DNA of 64,000 nt from Istiophorus platypterus (taxonomy: Eukaryota; Chordata; Actinopteri; Istiophoriformes; Istiophoridae). The stretch spans positions 11,785,060 to 11,849,059 of the forward strand of contig CM029134.1 in the NCBI GenBank assembly GCA_016859345.1, read 5' to 3'. Both the position numbers and the translations under genes were made by a program. How positions within the stretch are numbered: position 1 is the first letter of the stretch; the number at the start of each line of letters is the position of its first letter. The notes beneath the pieces are model-generated. The model was not told where the DNA came from. It searched no databases and worked only from the letters and a program-made list of their open reading frames with translations. Shown here piece by piece: positions 8,228 through 22,466 of this stretch.

Positions 8228-11200
8228 GTAAGTACCGTTAAATGTAACGTTTAAGTCTTCAGCTCCCTAACGCGTCAAAGTTTCAGAGTAAATCTGCGTT
8301 AAAAGTTCAAGTGTGTAGGTTAATGTCAGCTCATTACTCCATCGGGCTTTTTCGACTTCTTTTCACTGCTCCACTATCCCCAGTTACGAGTCCCTCGAAA
8401 AAGCATGTTTTCTTGTCTCCTAAGAAATGAAAAGAAAAGAAGAAAAAAAATAAAATGCCGTAACTGGAAATTGTGCAACTTCCGGGCAGCGGTGCGCTGT
8501 TTTTTGAGTCGTTGTCTTGGTTTTTGTTTTTTTTTGTTTTGTTTTGTTTTGATTTGTTTTTTTCCTGGGTCAAAAGAAAACAGTTAGGAAAATGTGAAGT
8601 AGCATCATCTCTCTGTTGTGTTCCTCACCACCCACCGGGTTCAACAACCAGCTGTACAGTCGTGTTGTAAGAGAAAAACACCTTTAATGTACTGTGCAGG
8701 AGAATGTAACACACAGCAGTGCTGCATTTGGCAGTGAGACGAATACAAATCGTTATTATTGTATGAAATGATTTATGAAATCACATATTTGTACCTAAAA
8801 CATACAGTTGTAGCTTTCTTGCCTGCTTAATGTAGTCTCCCTTTTTTTGTATGTGCACTGCAGTAGATTGTTCCCAGCTATTCCCTGGAGATTTTAGAGA
8901 TATAGAAGTCACTTGACAGAAAAGTTGTTAGCAACCATTGTGTGAATCATTGATAATTTAATTTCAGAAGCAAAAATGGCATCAAAAATTTACTGGTTCC
9001 ACCTCCTTACACGTGATTTACTTTTCAGCTTAGTCTTCTATTGTGGTTAATTAAATATTTCTTTGGTTTTTAAGAAATTGGCTGGACAAGAGAAGATTTT
9101 TAAAGGGCTCTGGGAACCAACTGGATTGCCATTTTTCCCGTTTGCTGACACTTTAAAGACCAACTTAATAGATAATTTGTAGATAAACCAGCAATAAAAG
9201 TAATCAATTGCTGCAATCCTAACAGATTTAAAGATTTATTATATTATCATATTCTCTCCCTGTATGAGGAGCTTTTTAAGAGCAATGCGACAAATATTGT
9301 GTATTATATTCTCAACTAATATGATTAATATTAGTAAGAATACCACTGACATTTCCCAGCCAACATGTACAGATTTTCTGCTGCTGTTGTCCTGAGATGT
9401 GTTTGTTTTGTGAGGCAGACACAGAGCGGGCAGTGGGGCTGCTCAGACAGTACCAGGCCAACCTGACCAGTCCGGAGGAGCAGGCCTTGAAGACCAGTGT
9501 GGGTAAAGTGTCTTCCATCTTGGGAAGCCAGCTGTTCCAAGCCCTCCTTGGTAAGAGTAAACTCTATAAAAATGCTTGTTTTGCAGGAGGAAGTCTTGTC
9601 AAAACTTCCCTCTGGCGTAAATTACATGAAGCTTTTCTCACGGTGAACTTTCTAAATAACCGTTCCTGTTCACTCCACTTTCTTTTTCAGTAAGGGAGAT
9701 GTTGTTTTTCCATACACTTTGCTTTCATTTTACTGTCTTTCTTACTTCTTTACTCATTTGCTTTTTTTCTTACTTGTCTGTCTGATATACTCTGTTATCG
9801 TGTGATTTGCTGCAGGCATACACAGGATGTAACAGGGTCAGGTTGTATTAATTTGTGTGGGAAGTTAACTGAGTCTAAATGTTCCCCACTTAGGTCTTAT
9901 GAAAGAGTCCTTTCAGTTTGCCTCACAAAGGTTTGCCGTATACCCCCCATAACATACTCAGATTGCAATGAAATCCATATAACACCACAAACAACAGAGT
10001 CCATCTATAGACTGAGTTTTTATAAGCTCAGACACGACACACTGTGAAAGCAAAATTCTTCCCTTGACTTAGACAAAATGGCCTTTTTCTACCATATACT
10101 GTATTCAATGACCTCATCACAACACAATACTGATGACTACTCATAAGAAACTGAAGCAATTGATTCACCACTCCCAGAAAGTGGTAGTAATCTACTAAGT
10201 CTGCTACTGACTAAACTGATACTGCTATTCCCGAACGGCGCATAGTTTCTACTGCAGCTCATCTGAAGAGTCACTATTATTCATTGCAAACAGGGACGAT
10301 GAGGCTTCTCCTTTCATTCAGTTCAACATGTGGTCCTCATCAGAAAAGGCAGAATGCAGGAACGGCCGGTTCACTGCACTATTAGGAATACAGTGCAGTA
10401 CAAACATTACTCATCCTCTTATTCTCTACTGCTTTGTTTGCTTTGCATGCTTGGGGCCATGTGAACCAGTCTGTTTTGACCATTTTGTCACTTTAGTGGT
10501 GGGCTAAAAAGCGGAGAGCTTTAGGAGCACAGCTGACAGTGTTTTAAACATTTTGGGTTCAGATGAGAGTTTACAAAACCAGAAAGTTCTTGCTATTGCA
10601 AAGCCACCGTTTTCACAATTTGAAGACTGATCTGCCAACATTAGACCGCGGTATTTGTCTTAAAGAGATCTATCTAACTCTGGTGTACTGTGGGAAGTAC
10701 AGAGGTGTTTGATTCAGTGTGGGAAGGTTCAGTACTGGCCACTTGATTGGATGTCTGCATGGTTGCACAGTCACGAACAAAGGTTGCCTTTACTGTGCAT
10801 CCACCCTTTTGTTCCAATGTACAAACATGCAGTGGGAGGCATGGGGGGGCTGCTTGTGGGGAGTTGGGACACATGTTAAATCACAGAGGACCCTAAATGC
10901 CTGGGGAATATTTTATTGAGGCAGTGCAAGGGGGTTGAATTGTTTGCCCTGCATTGAAATTGGCCTATTTTTCTGTAAATGTGTTATTCTAGGTAGCTGT
11001 GTGTTGCTCATCATCATCTAAAGAATAGGGGGCACATTCATTTTTCTATATGATTAACCCAGGCAGGCAACGCAAAGATGACTTCAGTCCAGTTGAATGG
11101 GTGCATGACAAATAAAGGAGGCCTATAACACCTACAAACACACTGATCCTGCGTGCAGAGTCTTTTAAGGACAGGGAGAAGGTGCAGGAAACTCCCTTTG

Positions 11201-14200
11201 ACTGTGACAAAAAGGCTCAGCGCTCCAACCAGGCCCTCCCAAAATAGTCCCAACATCAAAAAGAGATCTGGGACTAAGTCCTGCGAAAGAGAGTTCTGGC
11301 TTGGATTATGTATTTTTTTCCAATGCCAGGAATTGATGTGGTCTGTGAGGGTTGGAACAGTTCAGAGATTTTTTTTTTTTTTTAACAGATAATTACAATT
11401 GTAAGAATAACAACAACAACAAAAAAAACAACTATATTTTGTGTGACTGTGAATCCTGATCTTTAAAATACTTCAAGACCAGATTCAGCATTTTTTTCTG
11501 TCTTGTTACCTCTGCCAGGAATAGATGAAGGATGTAATTAGAAGTCTTAGCTGTGTGAAAGCAAGACAGGTGTCCTAGATGCAGCTCAAGAGCGGATTCT
11601 GCTGTACTTAACAGATGCAACAATTTCAACATTTATTTAAAGCTGATCTAAGTAAGTACTTCTCCCTGATGTCTGATTAAATGTACGTGAAAGCTGTCAC
11701 TCATAGTGATGAGCCTTAGTAGCTTTGTAGTGTCTTTCACTTCACTGTTTTGGTTTTACAGCCTGAAACCTTCCTGTTTTGGTTCACTGTCAGTGCCCTC
11801 ATAAGCCTAGCTCTGGTAAGGCCACTAAACACTACCTGCCCAGCACCAAATGACAGACTGGCAAAGTGAGTGACCAGCTGTTGAAGTCAGTGGAGCATTT
11901 AGCAGCTTGAGAACCAGATATTTTCCAAAACCAAAGCAAAGAGGAGAGGTCATATTGGACAAACATTTGTCAAGTTAGCAGAAACACAAGTCCAAATTCA
12001 TCTTAATGTCGCTCCATCTCTCCTGGATGTGCAAACCAGTGAACTGCTTCCTAACCCGTTCACAATACCGACTTTTAGATTTGAGATGTCATGAGTTTAC
12101 AGCATGCTCTGTTGACCCTAAGTTGAAAATTAATATAATGCAGGTTTGAGGGAAAAGGTAGCAACCAAACACTTAATATAATATTAAGGGCTTGTAGAAA
12201 GGCACACTCTTGTTTTTTTTGGTGTTTGAATTTCAAATCTTATACTGTATCTAAACCATGTTCTAGTTTCCTAAGTTACATATTTTGTGTAACAGCAGTA
12301 TTTGTAAAGTACAAACAAAGGAAACTTGTTTGTAAAAAGAAAATAAGTTTGTAATCAACTTATTTAAAAATAAGTTGTTTTATGGTTCAGTCACTGAAGA
12401 TGAAGATGCCTTTTTGCACTTTGAATGATACCGCACCATAGATAGTTCATAATGTATCTGGAATAGTTAGGCTTTTTAATAGTAAGGAGACTTGCTAGCA
12501 TTTTCGGTACTGGTATGTACAGTTAGGTCCATAAGTATTTGAACAGTGACATAACTTTCGTAATTTTACCTCTGTACACTTTGAAATGAAGTTATCAAGA
12601 TGTGATTGCATTATCCATTCTGATTTTACAACCCTTTTTATACGTAGTCCCACATTTTCAGAGGCTAAAAAGTAATCTGAAATTTTCCCTTAAAATCAGT
12701 TTCAAGGTCAAGTGTGGCCTGTTCTCTTGTTATTTCATGACAGACTTATCAGATAAAAGATCTTGAGTTGATTCCAAGTGTTGACTTTGTATTTTGCTAG
12801 CTGTCTTGGGAACTCCCAATATGTGTTCCAAATAGGTATCAATGCAAATGAAGGAATACTTTCCTTGGTGAAGAGGAACCTACAGAACATCAAGCCAGGT
12901 CAAGTACACTCTCCAGGAGGTGGGAGGATATTAAAGTCTACAATCAAGAGACACCTTTATGAATGTAAATACAGAGGGTTTACCACAAGGTAAAAACCAC
13001 TGGTGACACTCAAGAACAGAAAGGCCAGATGAGACTTTGCCAGAAAACATCTAAAAAGCCAGTACAGTTCTGGAACAAGATTCTTTTTACAGATGAAACT
13101 AAGATTAACTTGTGCTAGAATGATGTGAAGAGAAGAATATGGAGAAGGAAAGGAACGGCTCATAATCCATAGCTCCCACATCATCTGTCAAACATGGTGG
13201 AGACAGTCTTATGGCCCGGACATGTATGGCTGCCAATGGAACTTAGTCACTGGTGTTTCCTGATGATTTGGCTGCTGATAGAAGCAGCAGGGTGAATTCT
13301 GAAGTGTATAGGGCTCTACTATCTGCTCAGATTCAGCCAAATACTGCAAAACTGATAGGTCAGAGCTTCATAGTACAGATGGATAATGGCCCAAAACAGA
13401 CTGCGAAGGCAACCCAAGAGCTTCTCAAGGCCAAGAAATGTACTATTCTTCAATGGCCAAGGACTTCAACCCAACTGATGATGCTTTTGACTTTCAACCA
13501 AGTGTTTAAATTATACTTATATTGATAATTATGTTGGTTTGTCCATTTAGTTTTGAGCCTCTTAAAATGAGGGACTATGTATAAATTCCTAAACAGTTAC
13601 AGCAATATTTTTGTTAAACCCCTTCAGTGAAAGCTTAAAGTCTACACTTCAGCCACATCTTGATGATTTTGTTTCACATTCCTTGGGTGGTGTACAAAGG
13701 CAAAATTACGGAAAGTTTTGTCCATATACTTATGCGCCTACCTATTTGTCTGTGCCTGTTTGTAAATGTGTTTATGCAGGTAGATGCTAAAGTAGGTGTG
13801 TGTCTGCATGTGTTTAAGAGTTTGTTTAAGTGAGGTTGCTCCTCAGTCAGCTGGGCAACAAACTCCTCTGCCCACACTTGGCTTCACTCCTCCATATTCA
13901 GACACTGTGATGAGTCACATGCTCCATTCTTACACTTTTGTTCTCACGGTGCCTTGTTGGGACATACTGACTCTTATCTCTCTGTCTCACACACATACGT
14001 ATACAGTGCAGAACTTTCTTTGAGTCTCTGTTTCAACAAAAGATAAAAACTCTTAATAAAATAACCAAAAAACAAGCATATTTTGAATTGGTCAGGTTGC
14101 CCTGAGATGGCACCATCTTAACATTACGCTGAACTCGGGGAAGTTGGTGAACTCTCCAGCAACCTCTTAATGCCTACAGTGCAGTAACCAGGCCCGCGAG

Positions 14201-17200
14201 TGACATCAGCAAAATTGTCTCAGTGCATTCCCATCAAATGGCTGCCACTCAGCAGGTGACCACTGGGACATGGGCGTGTAATGAGCCAAGAAGTGATGAG
14301 GGTAGACGAGTTGAGAGGGGAGGAGGACAGAGGAGGTCAGTCTGAAAACAAAGGGAAAACTTTAGAAGGAGGGAGGAGGAAGGAGGAGTCGAGGAAGTTG
14401 AGGCACTTGAGAAAGAGTGACATATATTTAGAGAATGCTACACTTGACAACACTTTGGTCAAGACTGAAATATTTTAACAACTAATGGATGTAAAACTAC
14501 ATTGGTGTTCCACTTAAGGTGAATTGCATTAACCTTGGTGATCCATTAACTTTTCATCTAGCACTTTGATCAGCTTAAAAATTACTTTGATTTATGACCA
14601 AATGACTGTGAAGCTGAACGACATTCCCTTCACTGTCAGCCTTAGTTTGTGTTTAGTGCTCATCAGTAAATGCCAGCATGCTATATTAAAATGGTGAGCA
14701 AGGCGAAAAAAATTACCTGCCATATAAACTTCAGCATATTAGCTTTGTCTTTATGAGAATAACAGTGTTACAGCCCCACGGACTTGCTAACATGGCTACA
14801 GATTCTTCAGTCTTTTCTTTCTGTTTTTTTCTGCTTTTACACCCTTAGATGTCACATTCCTACTGCTTATATAATCACATTAAGTTTGAGGTATCATCAT
14901 GCATGACTTTCATGTGAAAGTTCAGGGAACAACTTTTTATGAAACCAACTTCTATTTTTACAGCACTAAAATCAAAGCATGTAGCAGGGTATGAATTTCC
15001 CACTAATCAACTAGGGGGCAGTGTCTGCATTTGTTCAACATGTGTAGGAGCTCGTGTACCCTCACCCTAAAATGGAGCTTCACTGCATAGAGACTGAACA
15101 TGACCTACAGTTTCATTGATCTGTGTTGTTGTTGAACTAAAAAAGAATCAAAAAGTAGGGAAATGTTTTTTGGTTTGTGATGCATGTTTTTCAGGTAGTA
15201 TGAATTATATGTGGGCCTCTGAGACACTGACTTGATGATTTACTCAGGCGGTACCTGAGTCATATGGTTCAGCAACGAGACAAGAAGAGCATTTGCAAAT
15301 GTGGAGACACAAGTTCAACGTATAGAGACGGCTTCCACCCCCATGTTTTCACCCGCTGTACCACTGAGGAAAAACAAGACATCTCCCAGTGTGGCCATGA
15401 TTGATCAGTGGTTTCTAGAGCCCAATTAAAGCAGTGTGCTTTAGGAGACTGAGAAGTTATGAACAAGGAATAAAGATTAGACAGCAAAAAAGAGGCCCTT
15501 ACATCTTCTGATTTTAATGGTCAGAGTAAAGAAAAGCTCATCATTGTTTGTTTGTTTTGTTTTTTTTCTCACAGATATTCAAGAGTGTTACGAGGTGACC
15601 TTGCAACAGAACACAGAGCAAACCGTTGTGAAAGAAGACAGCAGGCATGATGCGTGGGAGGTAATTTTCCTACTTCACATTATGGATCATAGAGAAAATA
15701 TACTAAAATGTTTACAACGGGTCTGGCGTCACATGTCCTATTTTGTGCCGTTCCTCGCCTCCCGGCTGCGCAAAAAGGTTACACGGCAGCCGACACATGA
15801 TGTCACTACCTGTGTCCCTCACACTCCTACACGGGTAAAATGTTAGCATGAGTCATGGTGGCAAATGACTTCTACCCGGTGAATGAGTGTCAGGCAGAGG
15901 GGGGAGAAAAAAAAAGAAGTTGGAGGGAGGGACACATGGGTAGAGGGAGAAGAGGAAATCAAACAGAGTCAAAAGAGCGCTGATTAGCATTTGCTCATCA
16001 GTGAAGTCAGCCAGTCTTTTCATTATAACAAGTGTTTGCAGTCACATGGTCATTCAGAGGTTTTTTTTGGGTTGGGACAAAGAAAACAGCAACAAAATGG
16101 GAGGGAGAAAACCTGCTTTTTTTTTTTTTTGCAGATTTAAACCTCATTCAGATGTTTACTGAGGAGCATCACAGACCTCTGACTACATGTTAAAGCAAGT
16201 GCAACATCAAAAAACCTATACTGTGTGGCTAAACATGGATATTTTTTTCCTGTAGTTCCGCACCAAATATCTCCTAAAAGTCTTTGGATGGGTACGACCC
16301 CCCTCACTTCATATCACAAATTTAATGTTGCCTCATAACTTTCCTTCAGCTTTGCGGAAATGTTAATGAAATTGATCTTTGACTGACATCTACAGCCCAT
16401 TAACTGAATGATCTTTGGCCTGTTTTCTAGGAGAGATTAGAAAAATGCTATAGCTGTGTATGTGTATTTGTGTCTGTGTGCACCTGGTTATTTGCCCGCG
16501 CTCACACTAGTGTAACCTTAGTCCATGTGTGGTGTGAGGGGCACAAGTTCATAGCAATGCCGCAAACAGTTATAACATTTCGATCTAAGCACAAAATTTA
16601 AGAAATTGAATTTACAAAATTGAATTAAAGGCACAGTGGCAAGTTTTGACCCCTTTGACCCATTCCTGAAATATCTGACCAATTTTTTATTAAATTACGT
16701 TAGCCTAAAAGATGCCTGTTATTCAATAAGAGCAAAGCAACAGGACGTTTTCCAAAGCAACTGTTCTCATACATTATCAAAGAGGGAAAAAGTGTAATTT
16801 GACTCTTTAATGTACTCTATACAACAGAGTCCGAACATCCCAAATATGAGTCAGCCCACTGGGTGTTTGGAATGGTTTCTTCTACTTAGCTGTGGGTTAG
16901 AGAGGGCACTGCCAATACTCCATTGTTTTGATCAAGACAAAAGATAAAACATGACTTACCCACTGTTTTAATCAGCTCTATAGTAAATGTCTTTATTTGC
17001 CCATGTAGCTATTATATAAAGTATTCATGATGATCTGATGATTATCCTACTGTAACACTGATTCCCTATTTTGTCTCTCTGCCCATTCGTCTCCTCTTTG
17101 CCCTAAAAGGGGAATTCTTTCTTGTGTGATCCTCTGAAACCTTTTCCTTTCCTTGTGAAGGATAGTTTCATTGTTTTCCAACACAGACGCTAATAAAAAT

Positions 17201-18898
17201 GCCATGTACCAACATTTATGATTTTTCATAACACAAGCTCACATAAAGCTTTGGTTTTGAGATATTCACTGCCGCAGCTTTTTGTTGTTCTTTAAAAGTA
17301 CAGGATCTCATTTGTGAGTGTATGTTAAAACACATACCCACACATATTTTCAAAGTTATTAGTTGGGTGTTGTTAGAGGCTATAATTGTTTACCCTTTCC
17401 ATACTGGCCAAAAAGAAAGGCTTCATTAAAGCTGTGCTTTAACAGTTGTTTGTTGATTTTGGACTGTCTGATTGCTCTTTAATTGGCACAGTGAACTGAT
17501 GTCAACCGCTGGGTTAGCATCAGCAGGGGCCTCACAGTTCTGATCCACTTTTCTGGCAGAGACATCAGTGAATGGGGCTAAAATGTGCAGCAGGTGGCTG
17601 TGAATCTGACTGAGCTGCCCTTTATGTTTGACTGATAGGACTTATAAATCAATAAACTGATTCTTTTATGCGTGTATTTTTGCATACATATTCTGTATGT
17701 GTTTCTAACTTGTGCACAGGGCTGTCTTCCAGTGGTTTTTAGGCCTGTAATATAAAGGTGATACGGAAATTACGCAATTTAATCTTCACAAGGTAAAAAC
17801 TTTAATCCAACATTACTCCTTCAGGCTTACCAGCCCCTCCCTCCAGTCAATCACTTAATGGCGATATGTTTTTTACAAATTCATGTGCTAAGTCTGAACT
17901 AGATTATGTACAGTCAAGTGCAAAGGGGAGCTGCAATAAACTTGTCATTCACTAGACTGTATTAAATGGATGCTTTAGTGCAGAAGACTGTTATCCAGTT
18001 TATGACTGCTCGTCATAAACACGAAACTTGAGCAACTGATTTTATTTCCTACAAAAAGGATTCTCATGCATTTTTGACATTGCTTAAAGGACATATTAGA
18101 GAACATATAGCTATCTGTTATCTGATTATGAAAGGTTTATAAAAAATATTGGGAAGTATCTGCAAGAATTACAACCTCTCCTGTGTTGGACCAAATAATA
18201 GTAATTTTATAATAAAAAGATTTTAAATTGGATGTTATTTAACACTATTAATCATATAAAAGTTGATATATAGTTATACAAATGAATGCACTAGATTATT
18301 CAGGAATCCTTTACTTCCAGCTATCTATTTCAACGAATTATTTTACATACTTGACAAACCTGTCTGTGGTTGTTTTAAACATTTATCTATTACTTTTAAA
18401 TAGTTTAACCATTTATCCATTACTTTAGCCATTTGCTGCTCTCAGCTATCTATTCTATATGAACCATTTATCCATTACTGCTATCTTTTTATTACTTTTA
18501 GCTTTCTATTTCATGAACTCAATACAATATATCAACAAATAATCCTTCTTTGAGCTACTCCACAATCTTTCAACGTTCCCTCTGGCAGCTACAAAAGTAG
18601 CCCCAAGGGGGTCAATCAACGCCCGCATGAATGGAATGTGTTCATAATCTTCCCCCCGCCCCCGAGTAGAGGAACTAAACCACAAACTATAACTGACACG
18701 AACTTTATTCTGCCAGCCTAAGCTCCTCTCAGTGTATTCTCTGTTCCATCCTGTCTAGCTTCTAATTCGGTGCAGCATGGCTCTAGATTTGTCCCACATC
18801 CCTCTCCCCTCTGGATCCCAGCTGCCTGTTGAGCCCCGGCACAGTGCAAGGGAGAGAGAAGGTGATGGAGGGATGCAGCAATCAATGTGGGGAAGTTT

Positions 18899-18930
<32 letters not shown>

Positions 18931-21900
18931 TGCTTAATGGACACCCAGTGAGGTGCTCATCAGTATTCTAGCCATGCTTTCACCTGAGTGGAGGATGGGA
19001 GGGAAACTAAATGAGTCTGCAAATTCCCTGATTTGGTGCAGAGTAGCAGGTGACAGTGGAGAATAGCTCCTCTGGAAAAGAGATGAGAGAAGAAAGGAAG
19101 CCATTTATAGTAGATCCATTGAATTTATGATTAGAAAGTAACATTCGGGTGTTGTATGTTTGATTTTACTGTGTAATAATCACAGAATAAATCCTACAAG
19201 AATCTCAAACACTTCATAAATTTTAAATATTGTATGACTTGAAATAAGTAATTGATGGACTCATTTCAGATATGTATGCACATTTTTTGAAATGTGTGTG
19301 AGTGTGTGAGTGTGTGTGTGTATGTGTGTGTGTGTGCATAGTGCAAAGGGCATACTCTCAGCTGTCACTATTAGACAGAGCGGGTGGTGGCGGGGGGGGG
19401 GGGGTACTTTGGCTCTGGCAGTGCCAGTTGACCTGCCTGTCAGTGCTGCCATGTGGGAACAGAGCCGTCACAGAGAAACTCACTTAGCATCCTTGGAAAA
19501 ACACAGCACATTTGATCTACACCAGTGCAAAAAAAAAAAAAAAACCGCTGTGAGTATTCTTCAAACTCGACTTTAATGTCATATTAAAGGTTGATTTGTT
19601 TCTTTCTTTCTTCCTTTTTTGTTGTTGTTTTTTGTGTTTTTCCATCCCGCTGGTTTCCAGGGTACAGTAGTCTGCATGCCTTTGGGGTGTGTGTGTGTGT
19701 GTGTGTGTGTATTTATATACACAAGGGTAGCTTTCATTTTAATTTGGAGGCATCGGCTGAGAGAGAAGGCCCCGTTTGTTTGTAAGATCGCTGAGCCTGT
19801 TTTCCAGTAACACTTTTGGCAACTTTGTGCCAGTGACAGCCTGCTCTGAAGGCTGCCCTCTGCCGTCAGTTCAGGGTCCGTGTGGTCTGATCTGGGGCGA
19901 TGATCTCACTGAACTTCAGGTACTGTAGACTCTGCATGCTCATGTTCAGTAAGTGGCAGGTTTTAGTCACCGCTCTTGTGGTTGTGATGCCAGCGTGTCA
20001 GACTTCATTGGTTTTTGATTCCGTTTACAGATGCGCTGCTGTGTAACAGGAGTTTCATTTGTCATGTTTAAAGCAATAGTCAGACATTTTGTGAAACACG
20101 CTTAATCACTTTCTTTTTAGATGACAAGACTGATACCGCTCTTGTTTCTTTGCACTAAATATGAAGCCAGAGTAAGCCGTGGGTTAGCTTAGCTTAGCAT
20201 AAAGACAGATGGTCTGACTAGACTTGGCTCCAGGATTTCACTTTTACAGACCAAGACCCACTCTTATCATTTTTACACTTTTTTTTTTATTTTGTAAATT
20301 TTAACTAAACAAGATCTCACGTGTTAACATGTTAACTACTGAGCTTTAGAGGTGCTGGTAGGTGGATTTTTATTGCTTTTGCCAGAGCCAGGCTAACTCT
20401 TTCATCCCACTTCCAGTCTTTATGCTAAGCTAAGCTAACTGCCTGCTTATTCTAGGCACATATTAAGGATGCTACTACCATTGCAATGCTCTTATAACTG
20501 TTCAGAAAGCATTACCAGAATCCGTAAAAACTCTTATAACCACCCGGATGAAGAAAATATTCTGTTTGCTGTAAGATGAAAAATATTATTCCCCTGTTTC
20601 TCATGTTGTGATTCTGTTCTACAGCCATGAGCGTGATATCATTTTTCTCATCTAACTCAAGGCAAGAAAGTGAATGAGCATATTTCCTAAAATGTTGAAC
20701 TATTTCTTTGAAGATATTGTCATCTTTGGTATCCAAAAGTATATCCTGATCATTGCTTGAGGAGGTTGTTTTGGGTATTGTTTTTTTTTAATATGTCTTT
20801 ATTCGCTCTCGTCTGAAAATGGATCTGTCTATGTCCTGTAGGACCAGGAGGAGGAGGAAGAGGGTGTGTCTCGGGTGCGAGTGACCAGCAGGAGGAGCCC
20901 TCACAAAGTGGAGCGAGTTTCTGGCTTGGTGACTCGCTCCCATGTTGACATGCCGAAGGTGAGTAAAGCAAAGCAAAAAAGGGAATCTCCCAGGGGCCTC
21001 CTGAACACAGCTCCCCCTCAGTGGTTCTACCAAGGCATCAGAAAGGGCAGCTGCTGCTAAGAGAAGCAGACACTAGTGATCCTGATAGCCGGATGATTAG
21101 ACATTGCCCATGGAGAGTGCTCTGGCATCATGAGACATTTGAGGCTGTTCATAAAGGCTGATGAACTTTGCAACATTATGTTAATGTTGCGACATGTCTG
21201 CTAAATCATGAAGCAGTCCAAGAAGTCCAGGAAACTATTTTCTAGGGCTTTGTTTGATACGTTTGAATTGATGGAATCTGGACTCCTGTGGTCTTATTGT
21301 GATGCTAATATTTGATCCTGGAAATAAAAGGAAATCATTTCCTTTTCAGAATTTCCCTCAGTATGCTCATGCAGAACATAGTAATTAATAATGGTTAGGC
21401 TTTTAATCATACTTTGACATTCTCACTATTGCTAGGAGCAAATGTCAAAGACTTAAAGCAATAATTCAACATTTTAGGAAATACGCTTATTTGCTTTTGT
21501 ACTAAGAGTTTGGTTAGTTTAGCATAAAGACTGGAAACAGGCGAAAGAGCTACCTAACCCACTGATTTAACATGTTACATCTCTTTATTTAATCCATGCT
21601 TAAAAAAATACTAAATCCACAATGTGTGGTTGATGAGGGGCTGCTATTTCCTTTGGTATGGATTAAATAAATCAGGAGTTATGCATTAATAGCTGAGCTT
21701 TAGAGGTGATGGTAGTCTGATTTTGTTACACAGGCTAGCCGTGTTCCCCTGTTTCCAGTCTTTATGCCAAGATAAGCTATCTGCCTGCCGGTTTTAGCTT
21801 CATATTTAGCTTACAGACTTGAGAGTGGTATTGACCTTCTCATCAAGTCTTGGCATGAAAGCAGATAGGCATATTTTCAAAAATGTCAAACAGTTTCTCT

Positions 21901-22299
21901 AATGGTTGGTGCCTACCTGCTGCCCATGTGAGCACCAAGCACAAACCTCATACTTCACATGATAAAGACATGTCATATAGGACAGCCGTGTTCGTCAGTG
22001 TTGTTGAGGGCCCTGTGTTCACATGCCTTTCCCATTACAACACGCCCAGTGGCACATGGCAGCACAGTGGCCGCAGGCGTTGGCTTTTCAGCTGAGCCCA
22101 GAACTAGTGCAGTGGGTGGAGGCCTAAGGATCTGGGGGGCTCAGAAGGGGTAAAAGAGAGGGAGATGCAGGCTGTAGGCTCATAGATTCAATGTGCTTGT
22201 ACTTTAATGCCTCATAAGAAATATGGGTGACAGAACAGGTTGACTCTAGTGTGGATAATATGGAGCTGGCTGTGTGTTTGTGCACATGCATTTATATCG

Positions 22300-22396
<97 letters not shown>

Positions 22397-22410
22397 TCTG
22401 TGTGCTTGTC

Positions 22411-22466
<56 letters not shown>

